64,000 nt of DNA from Linum tenue (lineage: Eukaryota > Streptophyta > Magnoliopsida > Malpighiales > Linaceae). Location: positions 57,668,679-57,732,678 of the forward strand of contig CAMGYJ010000004.1 in NCBI GenBank assembly GCA_946122785.1, written 5' to 3'. The position numbers and the translations under genes are program-made. The notes under the pieces are model-generated. The model was given only the letters and a program-made list of their open reading frames with translations. It was not told the origin of the DNA and searched no databases. This document shows positions 11,258-21,889 of the stretch, one piece after another (position 1 is the first letter of the stretch; every line of letters starts with the position of its first letter).

Positions 11258-11273
11258 TGGCGCGCCAGGTAGG
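11258..11273 (+). other. Primer binding site of the Tat element
   Basis: TGGCGCGCCAGGTAGG begins two bases after the 5' LTR, the expected position for tRNA priming. The matching tRNA was not identified. Confidence 0.7.
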
Positions 11274-11294
11274 CGAGTATAACCAGAAAGACTC

Positions 11295-12607
11295 ATGGAG
11301 GCGGCGACTGAAACGGCGGGGGAGAGGAGCCGCGCCCTTAATGAGGCGGTATCGGAAGGGGCGTCGCATGTATCCGAGGAGGCGCAAGGAGAGGAAGGCG
11401 AGGCGCAGGAGACGGCCCAATCAGAGGGCGTCACTCTGACCAAGGAGCATTTGATCAGCATCATTGAGGAGCAAGCCCAGGCGCTAGAGGTGTTGAGAAG
11501 GGAAGTGGAAGCCCTCAAGAAAGGGGGGCACGCCGCGCCTGCCCTCAGCGGAAGGAAGAGAGAGAGAGATGAGAAGGAGGAAGGGATGTCAAGCGCGCTA
11601 AGGCGCACGGAGGAAGCAGGACATTGGGCGCGTCACGGAGCGCCAGACCTCGAAGAGCCGACCGGATGGGCGCCCAGGCGTCCAGGGCGCCCTTTGGGGG
11701 TAAGGCAGCCGCTTGCGCGAAGCGTTTTGGCGGAGCAAGCCAATGCCGTCATTCCAGCACTTCCCAGCTATGACGGCACGTCCGACCCGGAGGACCACCT
11801 GAACAACTACTTCACCAAAATGCAGCTGTACAACAGCTCGGACGCCACGTTGTGTCGCGCCTTCCCGTCGACCTTCGTGGGCGTAGTGCTGGATTGGTAC
11901 CACCAGATCGAGGAAGGGAGGATCGACAGCTTTGAGCAATTCGCAGCCATGTTCCTCTCAAAGTTCGCCAGCCGGAAGCGCAGGAGCTTGACGATCAGTG
12001 CGCTGTTTAAGATCAGGCAGCGCAAAGGCGAGGCGCTGCGGGACTTCTACGAGCGGTGGATGTCGGTCGCAATGGCGGTCAAGGACGTCAAGCCGCCGGT
12101 CCTAGGGTGCTGCCTTGACGAATGCACCAACAGTGAGGAGCTGTGCCGGGCCCTATCGAATCGTGATGTCGTGTCCACGGAAGATTTGGACCGTCGAGTG
12201 CAGAAAGTCATCATGCTGGAGGAAACCTTGGCCGCAAGGAGAATGGAGCGAAGGGAGACGCGACCCGGAGAGGAAGAGGCGTCCCGGATCCCTAGGCCGC
12301 CCCACGCCCCGCAAATGACCCAGAGCTATCCTCAGGGCGTCCGACGGCCCGAACCGCCACGCTTCCCTCCCAAGAGTATGTCAAACTTCACCGAGCTCAA
12401 CGACTCTTTGAAGAATATCCTGCAATATGCCAGGGATAAGGGGTATCACCTCCGCTGGCCGGGACCCATGCGGGGCGCCCGAATGAGCAAAACTTGGACA
12501 GGTACTGCGAGTTCCACCGCGAAAGAGGGCACCACACAGCCGACTGCTATCAGCTCAAGTCGGAGATACAGGGGCTGGTAAAGAGGGGAATGTTGAATGA
12601 ATTCTGA
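11295..12607 (+). pseudogene. Tat gag, frameshifted near its zinc finger
   Basis: The frame opens 40 nt after the LTR. It contains an acidic, coiled-coil-like N terminus, a Retrotrans_gag domain at about residues 160-265 (WYHQIEEGRIDSFEQFAAMF...), then a basic Pro-rich tail. Near 12480 the reading frame is lost. A neighbouring frame continues with a CX2HX4GHX4C-type finger (CEFHRERGHHTADC) and stops at about 12607. The structural capsid protein would therefore lack its nucleic-acid-binding finger. It is followed directly by the protease-bearing frame at 12640. Confidence 0.85.
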
Positions 12608-12639
12608 GGAAAGGGGAGGAGAAGGCGCAACGCACTTGT

Positions 12640-15600
12640 ATGGCGCAGGAGGAGAAGGCGGCCCCGCCGCGAGAGGGCGACCGGGGTGTAGCAGACAAGC
12701 ACGCCCAGAGTGAGGGACCGGGGGAAGGCGAGCGGCTCCCGCCTCCTCCCTTCGAGGTCGAACCTGAAGCTAACCCCACCCGGGTGAGGTTGACCATCGA
12801 AGCCATTTCCGGAACGATTGACTTGAGGCAGAAGCTGGAGGAAGGAAGGCGGTTGAAGTCGGCTACGGCAAGCGCCCGCGCGGCTGTGCAAATCCATTTC
12901 AACGAAACCCCGGAGGAGGCGTGCCGGGTCCCGTCGGTGGAAGCTTTGGAGATCAGGGGGGTGGTGGCTGGATGCGAAGTGAAGAGGATGCTCGTTGACA
13001 CGGGGAGCTCGATGGACGTGTTGTTCCAGTCAACCTTCGATAGGATGCAACTGTCGCCTAGCATCGTGAAGCCGGCTGACGCGGTCTTGGTCGGGTTCTC
13101 AGGGGTGCCCGCGCGAGTCGTGGGACGGGTGAGCCTGCCTGTGACGTTGGGAGAGGAGGAGCACCGGATCACGCTTACCGTGGACTTTGGCATTGTGGAT
13201 TGTCCCTCTAACTACAACGCAATCCTGGGACGCCCGCTCCTAGCTTTATTCAACGGGGTGGCATCATCTTACCACCAGGTCCTGAAATTTGTCACCCCGA
13301 AGGGGGTGGGGGTGTCCAGAGGAGAAGCATCGCAGGAGGCCCGCCTAGTCAAGAGGATACGCATGTACAACATAGATTTGCGGCCGGAGGATCTACCCAG
13401 GGCGGAGGCGGCGGACACCGAGATCCAGGTCCCTCTAGACGAGAGGCGCCCCGAGAGATGCGTGCGCATTTCGGCCCATACCAGCGGGGAAGCGGCCGAG
13501 TCGCTGGTCGAGTTATTGAAGGAGTTCGCAGATCTTTTCGCATGGAGCGCCCGCGAGATGCCTGGAGTAAGCCCGGAAGTCGCGGTTCATCGCCTGTCAG
13601 TAGAAAAGGGCGTGCGCCCCGTGCAACAGAAAAGGAGGCCGTTGTCAGAGGAGAAGGAGGAGGCGCTGCGCCGAGAAGTGGGAAAGTTGCTCGATGCCGG
13701 CTTCGTGGAGGAAGCCAAGTACACTACATGGTTGTCTAACGTCGTACTAGTCCCAAAAGCGCTTGGCGATTGGAGGATGTGCGTCGACTACACAAGTCTG
13801 AACCGAGTGTGCCCGTCAGACATGTACCCAATGCCGCGCATCGACCAACTGGTGGATGCGACCGCCTACCACGAGGCGCTAAGCTTCTTGGACATGTTTT
13901 CAGGTTACCACTAGATCCTCATGTGCGAGGAGGATCGAGAAAAGACGGCATTCATGACGTCCTTCGGGAACTTCCGCTACAAGGTCATGTCCTTCGGACT
14001 GAAGAACGCAGGGGCGACTTACCAGCGCATGGTTAACACCGTGTTCCATAAACAGATTGGGAGGAACGTGGAGGCGTACGTGGACGACCTGGTAGTCAAA
14101 AGCAGGAGAAAGGAGGACCACCTAAGGGACCTGCGCGAAACTTTCGAGACCATGCGCTCTTACTCTCTACGGCTGAACCCTCTCAAGTGCGTTTTCGGTG
14201 CGGAAGCGGGCAAGTTCTTGGGGTTCATGATAACAAGGAGGGGGATTGAGGTCAACCCGAAGCAGGTAGAGGCGATCTGGCGCCTTGAGCCCCCAAGAAC
14301 ACCGAGGGAGGTGCAGAGTCTGAATGGGCGCCTGGCGGCGTTGGGACGTTTCATTCCCCGTGCGGCTGACAAGGGCGCACCGTTTTTCAGAGTTCTGAAG
14401 AGGGCGGCGCGCTTCAAGTGGACGGATGAGTGCGACGAGGCATTCGAGGGCTTGAAGAGCCTGCTGGTGTCACCCACAGTCATGACAGCGCCCCGGGAAG
14501 GCGAAGTGTTGTACTTGTACATTGCGGTATCGCGAACAGCGGTAAGCGCGGTGCTCGTCTCGCGAGCCGCGGCCGACGGCGAGGAGCGCCCGGTGTACTA
14601 CGTAAGCAAGGTAATGACGGGTCCTGAGACGCGCTACGCGCCCATAGAGAAGGCAGCCCTGGCCGTAGTCGCGGCGGCAGAAAAGTTGCGCCCATACTTT
14701 CAAGCACACACCGTGGTGGTGCTCACGAATCTGCCGTTAAAGAAGACACTGGGGTCAATGGACGTTGCGGGGCGCATGGTGAAATGGGCTGTGCAGTTAA
14801 GCGAGTATGATATCAAGTATGCGCCCCGCCCAGCGATCAAGGCGCAGGTGCTTGCGGATTTCGCGGCAGAAGGCGTGGTGAGCAAGGAGGAAGGATTGAA
14901 CGAAAATTGGCAAGTCTACGTGGACGGGGCAGCCAGCCGAGTAGGAGCAGGGGCCGGGATAGTGGTCATCAACCCCATGGGCGCCATGCACGAGCTGGCG
15001 CTCTGATTTTCGTCCCTAAAGACCAACAATGCGGCGGAATACGAGGCAGTGATAGCAGGGTTGAACGTGGCGCGCGAGCTGGGAGCGCGGAAAATCCAGG
15101 TCCGTTCCGACTCGGCCTTGGTGGTGAACCAACTGAACGGCGTGTTCGAGGTGAAGGATGAGGCGTTGGGGGCGCACCTCCGAAGGATAGAGGGAATGCG
15201 CTCCTGGTTTGAAAGCGTGGAGTTTACACATGTCCTGAGGGAGGAAAATGCCCACGCGGACGCGCTCTCAAAGTTGGCAACTGCTACCGATTTCGAGGAC
15301 GAAAGGCATGTGATCGTCTCGAAGGAACATCCCTCGAAGGAACCAATGGTGGGGGTCATAAGCGAGCAAGGCGAGGAGGAGGGCGGCTGGATGGTCCCAA
15401 TTAGGGCGTACCTACTCCATGGGACGGTCCCGGATGATGCCAGACAGGCATGGCAGGTACGACGTAAAGCAGCCCGTTGCGCGATTTTGGAAGGACAGAT
15501 GTACAAGAGGTCGCATTCGGGGGGCATACTTGAGGTGTCTCACAGAGGCAGAAGGGGAAAGGGCAATAGCGGAGGTGCATCAGGGTGCCTGCGGGATGCA

Positions 15601-16642
15601 TGCGGGCGCAAGGAGCTTAGAGAAGATATTATTGCGCCAGGGCTATTACTGGCTTTCGATCAGGAAAGACGCAAAGAAACATGTGGAGAACTGCCACCAA
15701 TGCCAGATTCATTCCCACGACGTGCACGTCCCACAGGTGCCTATGCAGGGCAACGTGGGCGCCTGGCCATTTTTGCAGTGGGGGATGGACCTGCTGGGGC
15801 CCTTTCCTAAGGCGCCCGGGCAAATGAAATACCTCATTGTGGCGGTGGACTACTTCTCGAAGTGGGTGGAAGCCGAGCCATTAGCAACCATCACGCAGGC
15901 CCAAGTCCGGAAGTTTACAACCAGGAACATTTTCTCGAGGTTCGGGCTGCCCGAATCGATCGTTGCCGATCATGGTAAACAATTCGATTGCCGCCAGTTC
16001 ATCGATTTCTGCGACGACCAGGGCGTCATACTCCGTTTCTCTTCGGTGGCCTACCCCCAGGCCAATGGTCAGGCGGAGGCGGCTAACAAGAGCATCTTGC
16101 ACGGGCTTCATACGAGGTTGCTGGACGCCATGGGAAAGTGGGTAGAGGAGCTCCCGGGCGTGCTTTGGGCGCACAGAACAACGTATAAGGTGTCCACGGG
16201 CGAGACGCCGTTTGCTTTGACTTACGGTAGTGAAGCAGTGATCCCGGTAGAGATGCGTTTCCCAACGCATCGCGTGGCGGAGTATGAGGAGTCAGCCAAT
16301 GGGGAGGAACGCTTGCACGACTTGGATATGCTGGAGGAGCGCAGGGACATCGCCTCTGTAAGGCTCGAGGCCATGAAGCGGCAAGTAGCCAAGTACTACA
16401 ATCGTAAGATGCGTCCTCATCAGATACGTCAGGGAGGCTTAGTGTTGCGGCGCGACTTCCGGCCAAAACCGTGCGAGGGAAAACTGGCTCCCAAATGGAA
16501 AGGACCATACCGTGTTCGGGAAATGGTGGGACCAGCCACGTTCAAACTGGAACGCCTAGGAGGAAGGGCCATCAAGCGCACATGGAACGCACAGAACCTC
16601 AAGGTGTACCATGGGACGGAAGCAGGGGAGGCGTCCGAGTAA
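12640..16642 (+). pseudogene. Tat pol: PR-RT-RH-aRH-IN, disabled
   Basis: The polyprotein is readable in pieces. Protease (LVDTGSSMDVLF) lies near 12990 and RT starts at about 13560, with the catalytic YVDDLVV motif near 14080. A first RNase H follows, and a second RNase H with VYVDGAASRVGAGAGIV lies at about 14910-15290. Integrase spans about 15570-16300, with an HHCC zinc site (VHQGACGMH...CHQC) and DDE landmarks in WGMDLLGPF, VADHGKQF and ANGQAEAANKS. Two in-frame stops occur, TAG at 13912-13914 (relatives have SGYHQI) and TGA at 15004-15006. Near 15515-15525 the frame shifts at a run of six G, so the integrase continues in another frame to 16642. The dual RNase H is diagnostic for Tat elements. 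No functional enzyme can be made from this copy. Confidence 0.92.
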
Positions 16643-16766
16643 CGCGTCGGCGGAAAGGGGAGGCACGCTCACATTTTGGCCCGAAGTTAAGGGTAAGGTA
16701 GATCAAGTTGTGATGGGAGTTATTATTACTGCAAGCGCGTTATCCCACCCGCCCAGGAAAATGATT

Positions 16767-17034
16767 GTAAAGCGCCCTCCTTTTGCGCCCTAGGATCGTA
16801 GTATGTGTACCGTAAAGCGCCCTACTTTCGCGCCTTAAAATATCGCATTAATGTTCACCGTAAAGCGCCCTACCATCGCGCCTTCTAAATGTTTCGGAAC
16901 TTGTTGCAAAATCGATTCGGTAAAGCGCCTTAATCTATGCGCCCACGCGTTGTACTAGGAACAATTTTAAAGCGCCCTCACCTATGCGCCCGCAAGATCG
17001 ATTCAGTAAAGCGCCCATTGTTTTTCTTGCGCCC
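16767..17034. repeat. Six-unit GTAAAGCGCCC...GCGCC motif array
   Basis: Six related units starting at about 16767, 16812, 16860, 16920, 16967 and 17006 share the core (G)TAAAGCGCC(C/T) followed, after 5-13 variable bases, by GCGCC. Unit spacing is 39-60 bp and the spacers are unrelated, so it is not a simple tandem repeat. The array lies between the convergent ends of pol (16642) and the antisense gene (17190). Confidence 0.8.
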
Positions 17035-17189
17035 TGTCGAAAGCGCTTAGAGGGAGGGCATATAAGAGGAACGGCGTCGTGAAGAGGCATTCATTGAAAA
17101 CAAGGCAATTAAAAATATTCGTCCAAGTACATGGCAGATAAGCTAAGGAAAATAAGACAAGCAGAAACTGAAAACAGGAGAGCGCCCCA

Positions 17190-19941
17190 TCATTCTTCCT
17201 CACTCTGCACCGCGCCCTCATGTGTCCCCTGCTGACTCGGGGAGCGCCCATCTCCAGCAGAGCCTTCCTCATCAGCAGCACCTTCTCTCTCCTCCTCCTC
17301 CTCCTCTTCGCCACTCTCGGCGCCTTCCTCCTCCTCCTGCGGCGGCGGGACGTCCAACCCCACAATAGGCGCCAGATCGCTGGCCTTGCGGCCGCTGTCC
17401 ATGAACTTGAGGATGTGCATGATCATTGCCATGGGGTCGAACTCCACCTCAGGGACATCCTTGTTGAACTTGTCTCGAAGGATCTTCACCGTATCAATGA
17501 CGGTGTTCGCCTGGAGGTTCTTCCCGGCCGCCGACTTGGGGAGGTCGGAGAGGTCCTTCCGGAGGCGCTCCACCTCAGCAGTGGCCGCCTTCAGCTCCTT
17601 TTGGCTCTGCTCCTTGGCCTTGGTGGCCCTCTTCAACTCTTCAGAAAAACTACGCGCCTCCGCGTAGTACTTGTCACGCTCCCCCATGAGCGTCGCCTTC
17701 TCCTTGCGAAGCGCCCTCTTCACCTCAGCCGCCTCAGCTCTCGTGGCGGCATCCTGCGAGGCGTGGCGCCTCTGACACTCCTCCTCGACAGAGGCCTTGA
17801 TCTTTTTACGCTCCGCCTCGAGTTCGGTTGAGAGCTTCGCCGCCCAAGCCTGGGCCTCCTTCTGCGCTTCGTCGCGGGCTTCACATAGAGACTCCTGCGC
17901 CTCGCGGGCGGTGGCTAGCTCATCTCGGAGGCGCTCCGCGGTGCCCTCCGCAGTCAAGCTCTCCTTGACCATCCGGTCGAATTCACGCGCGGTGGATTCG
18001 ATCAGCATCATCATCTAGCACAACATAACAAGGTTAGACTCAGAAATTGAAAAGTAGTCGGACAAACAGTAGAGGAAGGCGAATAGTAAGGCGCCTTACT
18101 TGAACATTGAGGCTTGCCATAGCGCGCAGCGGCCTGTTGGAGTTCAGGTGGTCAGGCCGCTCGATCACGGCGGCGTGGGAAAGAACCATTTTCGTGGCAG
18201 CGCTCGGGTCCTTGGCCGCCTTGACGGGTACCCCCACGTCAACTTTCTCGAGGGGACGGGAAGGCGGCTGCAAGTAGGGGGGCAAGACCTTCCCCGAATG
18301 CTCACCCACGCTTGGCATCACCAAGCTGGCCGGCACGCCCGACGCAATGACACGATCCAACTTGGCCTTCTTCGCGGCCGAAAGGAGTGGCTCTGCGGGC
18401 CTCTTCTCCGGCGCCTGAGAAGAGCGCACTGGAGTCTGGGAAGTGGCGCCTTGACTGCGGGGCGATGCGCCGTGACTCTGCTGAGTTGGAGAGGCGCCTT
18501 GGTGAGATGGAGAGGCGCCTTGGCGTTGGGTTGCGGGCGAGGCTCCCCGTTCCTCGTCGAAATGCAGAGGGGAGTTGTAAGACGGCTGGGGGGGCGTCGT
18601 TGGGAGCAGGAGATGTGGCGCCCCCGGAAGGCGCAGGGGGGCGGTTTGCAATGATCTTTACCCGCACCGGCTTTCGCGGGGCGGGTTGAGCTGGAGCAGA
18701 AGGCGCCTTGGTAGCCTTGCTGCGCTTCCGGGGCGCCTTGGGCGGGATGAGGTGGATCTTTGAGCGGATTAGATCCGAGATATTCGTGAACACGGTGCCT
18801 GTGAAGAGAAACAAGAAGCATGGTTAGTCAAGGCGCATAAAGGACGAGACGCGCGAGCAAGGCGTAAGAAACTACCATCGTTATAAAATTCCTCTAAGTA
18901 ACGGGCATAGGCGTCGTCTTTCTTAAGACTTATGGGCACGGACGAAAGGCGCCGCGCCATATCTTCCTCTGCCTGGTTCAGGGCAGGGTGATTGTTGAAC
19001 TCAGTTTCGTCCCCAAAGGACCATTGAGTCCGAGGAGGCGCGCCACTCTCGAAGAAGGGCGTGTCTCGTGGGCGGACGAAGAAAAAAGACTCAAACCACG
19101 AGCGCCCCATCTTCTTGCCTTTGCTGATGAAGTGATACCCCAACTTTGAGCGCCTTTGTAGGCTGAAGCAATTGGGGCTTCTGATCATGGTAAAAAAATG
19201 GCGGAAAAGTTTGAAGGAGGGGAGGATGTTATGTTGACGGCACTTGAGGCGGAAGAGCACGGTGTAGAGAATGATAACGGGCGAAAGGCGCCCAAGGGAG
19301 CACTGGCATAGATGCAGCACGCCCTCAAGAATTGGGTCGATGGGAAACCGGAGCCCGAAGCGGGCTTACTCTTGGTATACGCCAATCCATCCTTCCCCGC
19401 AAACCCCTACGCGCGCACTAGGCGGGGGGTGCGCGTAACGCCAGTCAGCGGGCATCTGCGCGCCCGAATCAGGGAGGTGAAACGGGAGTACAGTATCTTG
19501 GAGGCGTGAGGCGGCCCGGCGTCTTCCTCGGACATTCGATCGATGTCCGTGGGCATATGCCCGGGTGGCCACATATTGCCCCACTGGCTTATCCCGAATT
19601 CACGAGGCGCGCCGGTGCCTAAGTAATAAGAAAAGGAGGAAGGTCAAGAGGGGCGCTCAGGTGGAAGAAGGACAGTAGGAAACGAGGCACTCAAAATCCG
19701 TGGCGCTAGGGAGACAGAAGGAAATCAACCCTTTTCCTAAGAACGACCAGTGCGCGGCGTCGCGTGCAAAAATTCAAAGCGGGCATAAATAAAGGTGCTA
19801 GGGCGTATAGGTACCTGGGGCAGCGGCTGGGGTAGCAGAAGGCGCCGCGTTGGAAGGCCCCGCACAGTCAGGCGCCGCAACCTGAGGCGCAGCATCGGTG
19901 GGCGTCGTCTGGGGTGACCCGGGCTGGTTGGAGGAGGCCAT
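17190..19941 (-). CDS. Antisense gene of the Tat element (Transposase_28-like), spliced, damaged
   Basis: A gene on the strand opposite gag-pol, of the kind annotated as 'putative gypsy-type transposon' protein (Pfam Transposase_28). I infer four exons: 19941-19815 (starts MASSNQPGSPQTTP, donor GTACCT); about 19590-18876, with the conserved core RSPNCFSLQRR, GYHFISKGKKMGRSWFESFF and RPRDTPFF; 18798 to about 18104, a basic Pro/Ser-rich region; and 18014-17190, a long acidic coiled coil ending in Glu-rich runs. Damage includes a TAA near 19372 after GEGWIGVYQE and a frameshift between about 18650 and 18540. A TATA box lies upstream at 20117-20123. Function is unknown; such antisense frames recur in Tat elements. 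The acceptor of exon 2 is not fixed. Confidence 0.75.
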
Positions 19942-20116
19942 GAGAGAGGGTGAAAGGAAAGAGTGGTGAGGGGCAAGGCGCCTAGCACAAGTGGCCGAGA
20001 GAGGTGGCCGAGAGCACTGAGGGCAGAGCAGAGCAAAACAGAGCGAATTCTAGTGTGAGAAAGTAGAGAGAGGGCGATTTTTGCAAAAGTGAGGAAGGAG
20101 GAGGTGACGGGGGGCA

Positions 20117-20123
20117 ATTTATA
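20117..20123 (-). promoter_or_regulatory. TATA box of the antisense gene
   Basis: The minus strand reads CTATAAATTG, about 180 nt upstream of the antisense gene's ATG at 19941. The spacing fits a Pol II promoter with a leader of about 150 nt. Confidence 0.55.
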
Positions 20124-20171
20124 GGCGAGAAAAGGAGAGAGAGCGGGGGCGGAGAAGCCGAACCGTCACCT

Positions 20172-20210
20172 AGGCTGAAGCGAATTCGAAATTCGAAATC
20201 GCTTCAGCCT
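20172..20210. repeat. 39-bp near-perfect palindrome
   Basis: AGGCTGAAGCGA and its inverse TCGCTTCAGCCT flank a core that repeats TTCGAA. It lies about 50 bp upstream of the antisense TATA box. Nearby, the phrase AAGGCGGAAGCCCAACAGT is repeated in near-identical form (about 20240-20290). Confidence 0.8.
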
Positions 20211-20519
20211 GGGGGGGAAGGGAGAATGGACCGGGGATCGAGGCGGAAGCCCAACAGTCGCCCACAATCAAGGCGGAAGCCCAACAGTTACCCTGCAATA
20301 AAAATTTCTTTAATAAAGAAAGAGGAAGAGATGGGCGCGTTAGTTGGGAAGAGGAGGGAAAAATCAAGAGCGCTCAGCGGAGTGGAAGCGTTGGCGAGGC
20401 GGACTTTTCGGAGAAAGCGGGAGAGTCAAGGAGAGCGCGTCAGAGCAGGGGAAAGCTATTGGGGGCGCATTAGTTAGTTAGGCCCCCACCAAGTGGTAGG
20501 CGCCTAACTGGGGGGCAAT

Positions 20520-21122
20520 TGTTGGGGGAATAGGAAATAGGGCCCAAGTAAGGGGCCAGGGTGTTGCCCTGGGCTGGGAGTGTGGGCCTGGTCAAGGGGG
20601 GAGACCCGGCCCAAGAAAGGCCTAGAGGTCAAGGCCCAAGCAGTGGGAACTGGGTCTAGGGTAGGGCGCATGACGACAAAAGGGGGGCAACGGTCAGAAG
20701 CGTACGGAAGAGACAGGGGGTGGGGCCATGCGCCTTGTGTGGGCAGATTTGTGTCAGAATGTCGAGGCGCCCAGAGAGAGAAGGGGGCAGTGCATTTAAT
20801 GAGGTGATGACGTAGGGCGGATTTGGGGGGCACTGGTCGACCCTACCCTGAGTATAAATAGTGAATTGGGTGGAGCTCATTTACTCAGGTTCTAACTTCT
20901 CTCTACAACTTTTATCTTACTTCTCTCTCTAGAATTTGTTCTAACTTGGGCGTCGGAGTGCTTACGAGCCCTTTCAAAGGGGTTCAGTGCGCGCAGTTGT
21001 GTGTAGGGGGCGAGCGTGTGACCCAGGCGCGGAGGAAGCTATTGGGGTTCGAGGAACTGATAGGACGTAAGTCGGGAGGCGCCCGGAGACTACGGAGGGC
21101 GGAAGGTTACGTGGCACAAATA
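20520..21122 (+). repeat. 3' LTR of the Tat element
   Basis: 603 bp, about 98% identical to the 5' LTR by eye. It ends ACAAATA, so the terminal CA has mutated, and is followed by the CACCC target copy. Confidence 0.95.
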
Positions 21123-21150
21123 CACCCAATTCATCTTTACATATTAAAAA

Positions 21151-21859
21151 TAGGGCTGGGAAAATAGATCAGACTGTTTGAAAAACTATGGTCCAGACCA
21201 GACCACACAGTTTTATCCGGACCGTAGACGGTTAAGTATGGTATGGCCTGGTCCATGGTCTGAATTATATGATGTTTTGATTTTTTGGTTTGGTCTGGTT
21301 CATGGTCTGAATTATATGATGTTTTGATTTTTTGGTTTGATCTGGTCTGGTCTAGACCGCGGTTCACTGGACCAAACCGTGGACCCTGCCAACTTCTCAA
21401 TACATGTTAGCAGTTCACTCAATCACTCTCCCAACTCCCACAAGGATACCCAATTCTCAATCTTAATTTTGAGAATCTCGTCCCCCTCCTTCATTCACAA
21501 CCACATTTCACAGAAAGTAGAGACGATCGTGTCTTTATATGGCATTATGTAAATGTTTATGACGTTATGTTACAAGTTGGGATGCTTTCACTTTGTATCT
21601 TTATTATTTACTTAGATTTTTGGTATCAAAATTATTCATGCATATTGGAATATATGTTTGAAGGAAAAAATATTTTTTTTTTGGCTATTGGTTCAATTTC
21701 TTTAGTATGGTCTATCTGGACCAGACCGCATAGGCGTGGTCTGGTCTGGACCGTATAGTCTGTGGTCTGGTATGTGGCCTATACTCCAACCTCTAATTCT
21801 AGACCGTAGACCGTATATATGGTCCGGTCGGTACCAGATCGCACCGTTTCCCAGCCCTA
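21151..21859. mobile_element. Non-autonomous hAT element
   Basis: Perfect terminal inverted repeats TAGGGCTGGGAAA/TTTCCCAGCCCTA bound 709 bp. The 8-bp duplication ATTAAAAA is perfect (21143-21150 and 21860-21867). GGTCTGG/CCAGACC motifs recur near both ends, probably transposase-binding repeats. A 47-bp unit is tandemly duplicated at about 21248-21341. There is no transposase. Confidence 0.92.
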
Positions 21860-21889
21860 ATTAAAAATGTTATCATCAAGGTTCAAACC

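Larger units (their letters stand above)
10653..21122 (+). mobile_element. Ty3/gypsy retrotransposon, Tat lineage, with antisense gene
   Basis: A full-length 10.47-kb element. Two 603-bp LTRs (TGTTGGGG...ACAAACA/TA) flank a primer binding site, gag, pol (protease, RT, RNase H, a second archaeal-type RNase H, integrase), an antisense spliced gene and a purine tract (about 20506-20519) before the 3' LTR. CACCC is duplicated outside the ends (10648-10652 and 21123-21127). The second RNase H and the extra antisense frame between integrase and the 3' LTR place it in the Tat clade (Retand/Ogre relatives). About 10 substitutions separate the LTRs by eye, so it is fairly young, yet its coding region is already disabled. 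GCGCC/GGCGC pentamers are unusually frequent throughout. Confidence 0.95.

Noticed and set aside
16767..17034. Regularly spaced short repeats resembling a CRISPR array.
   Set aside because: Units are short and variable, spacing is irregular, there are no cas genes, and the DNA is a plant retrotransposon.
17220..17831. A 203-codon plus-strand frame rich in Leu and Arg.
   Set aside because: It mirrors the coiled-coil exon of the antisense gene.
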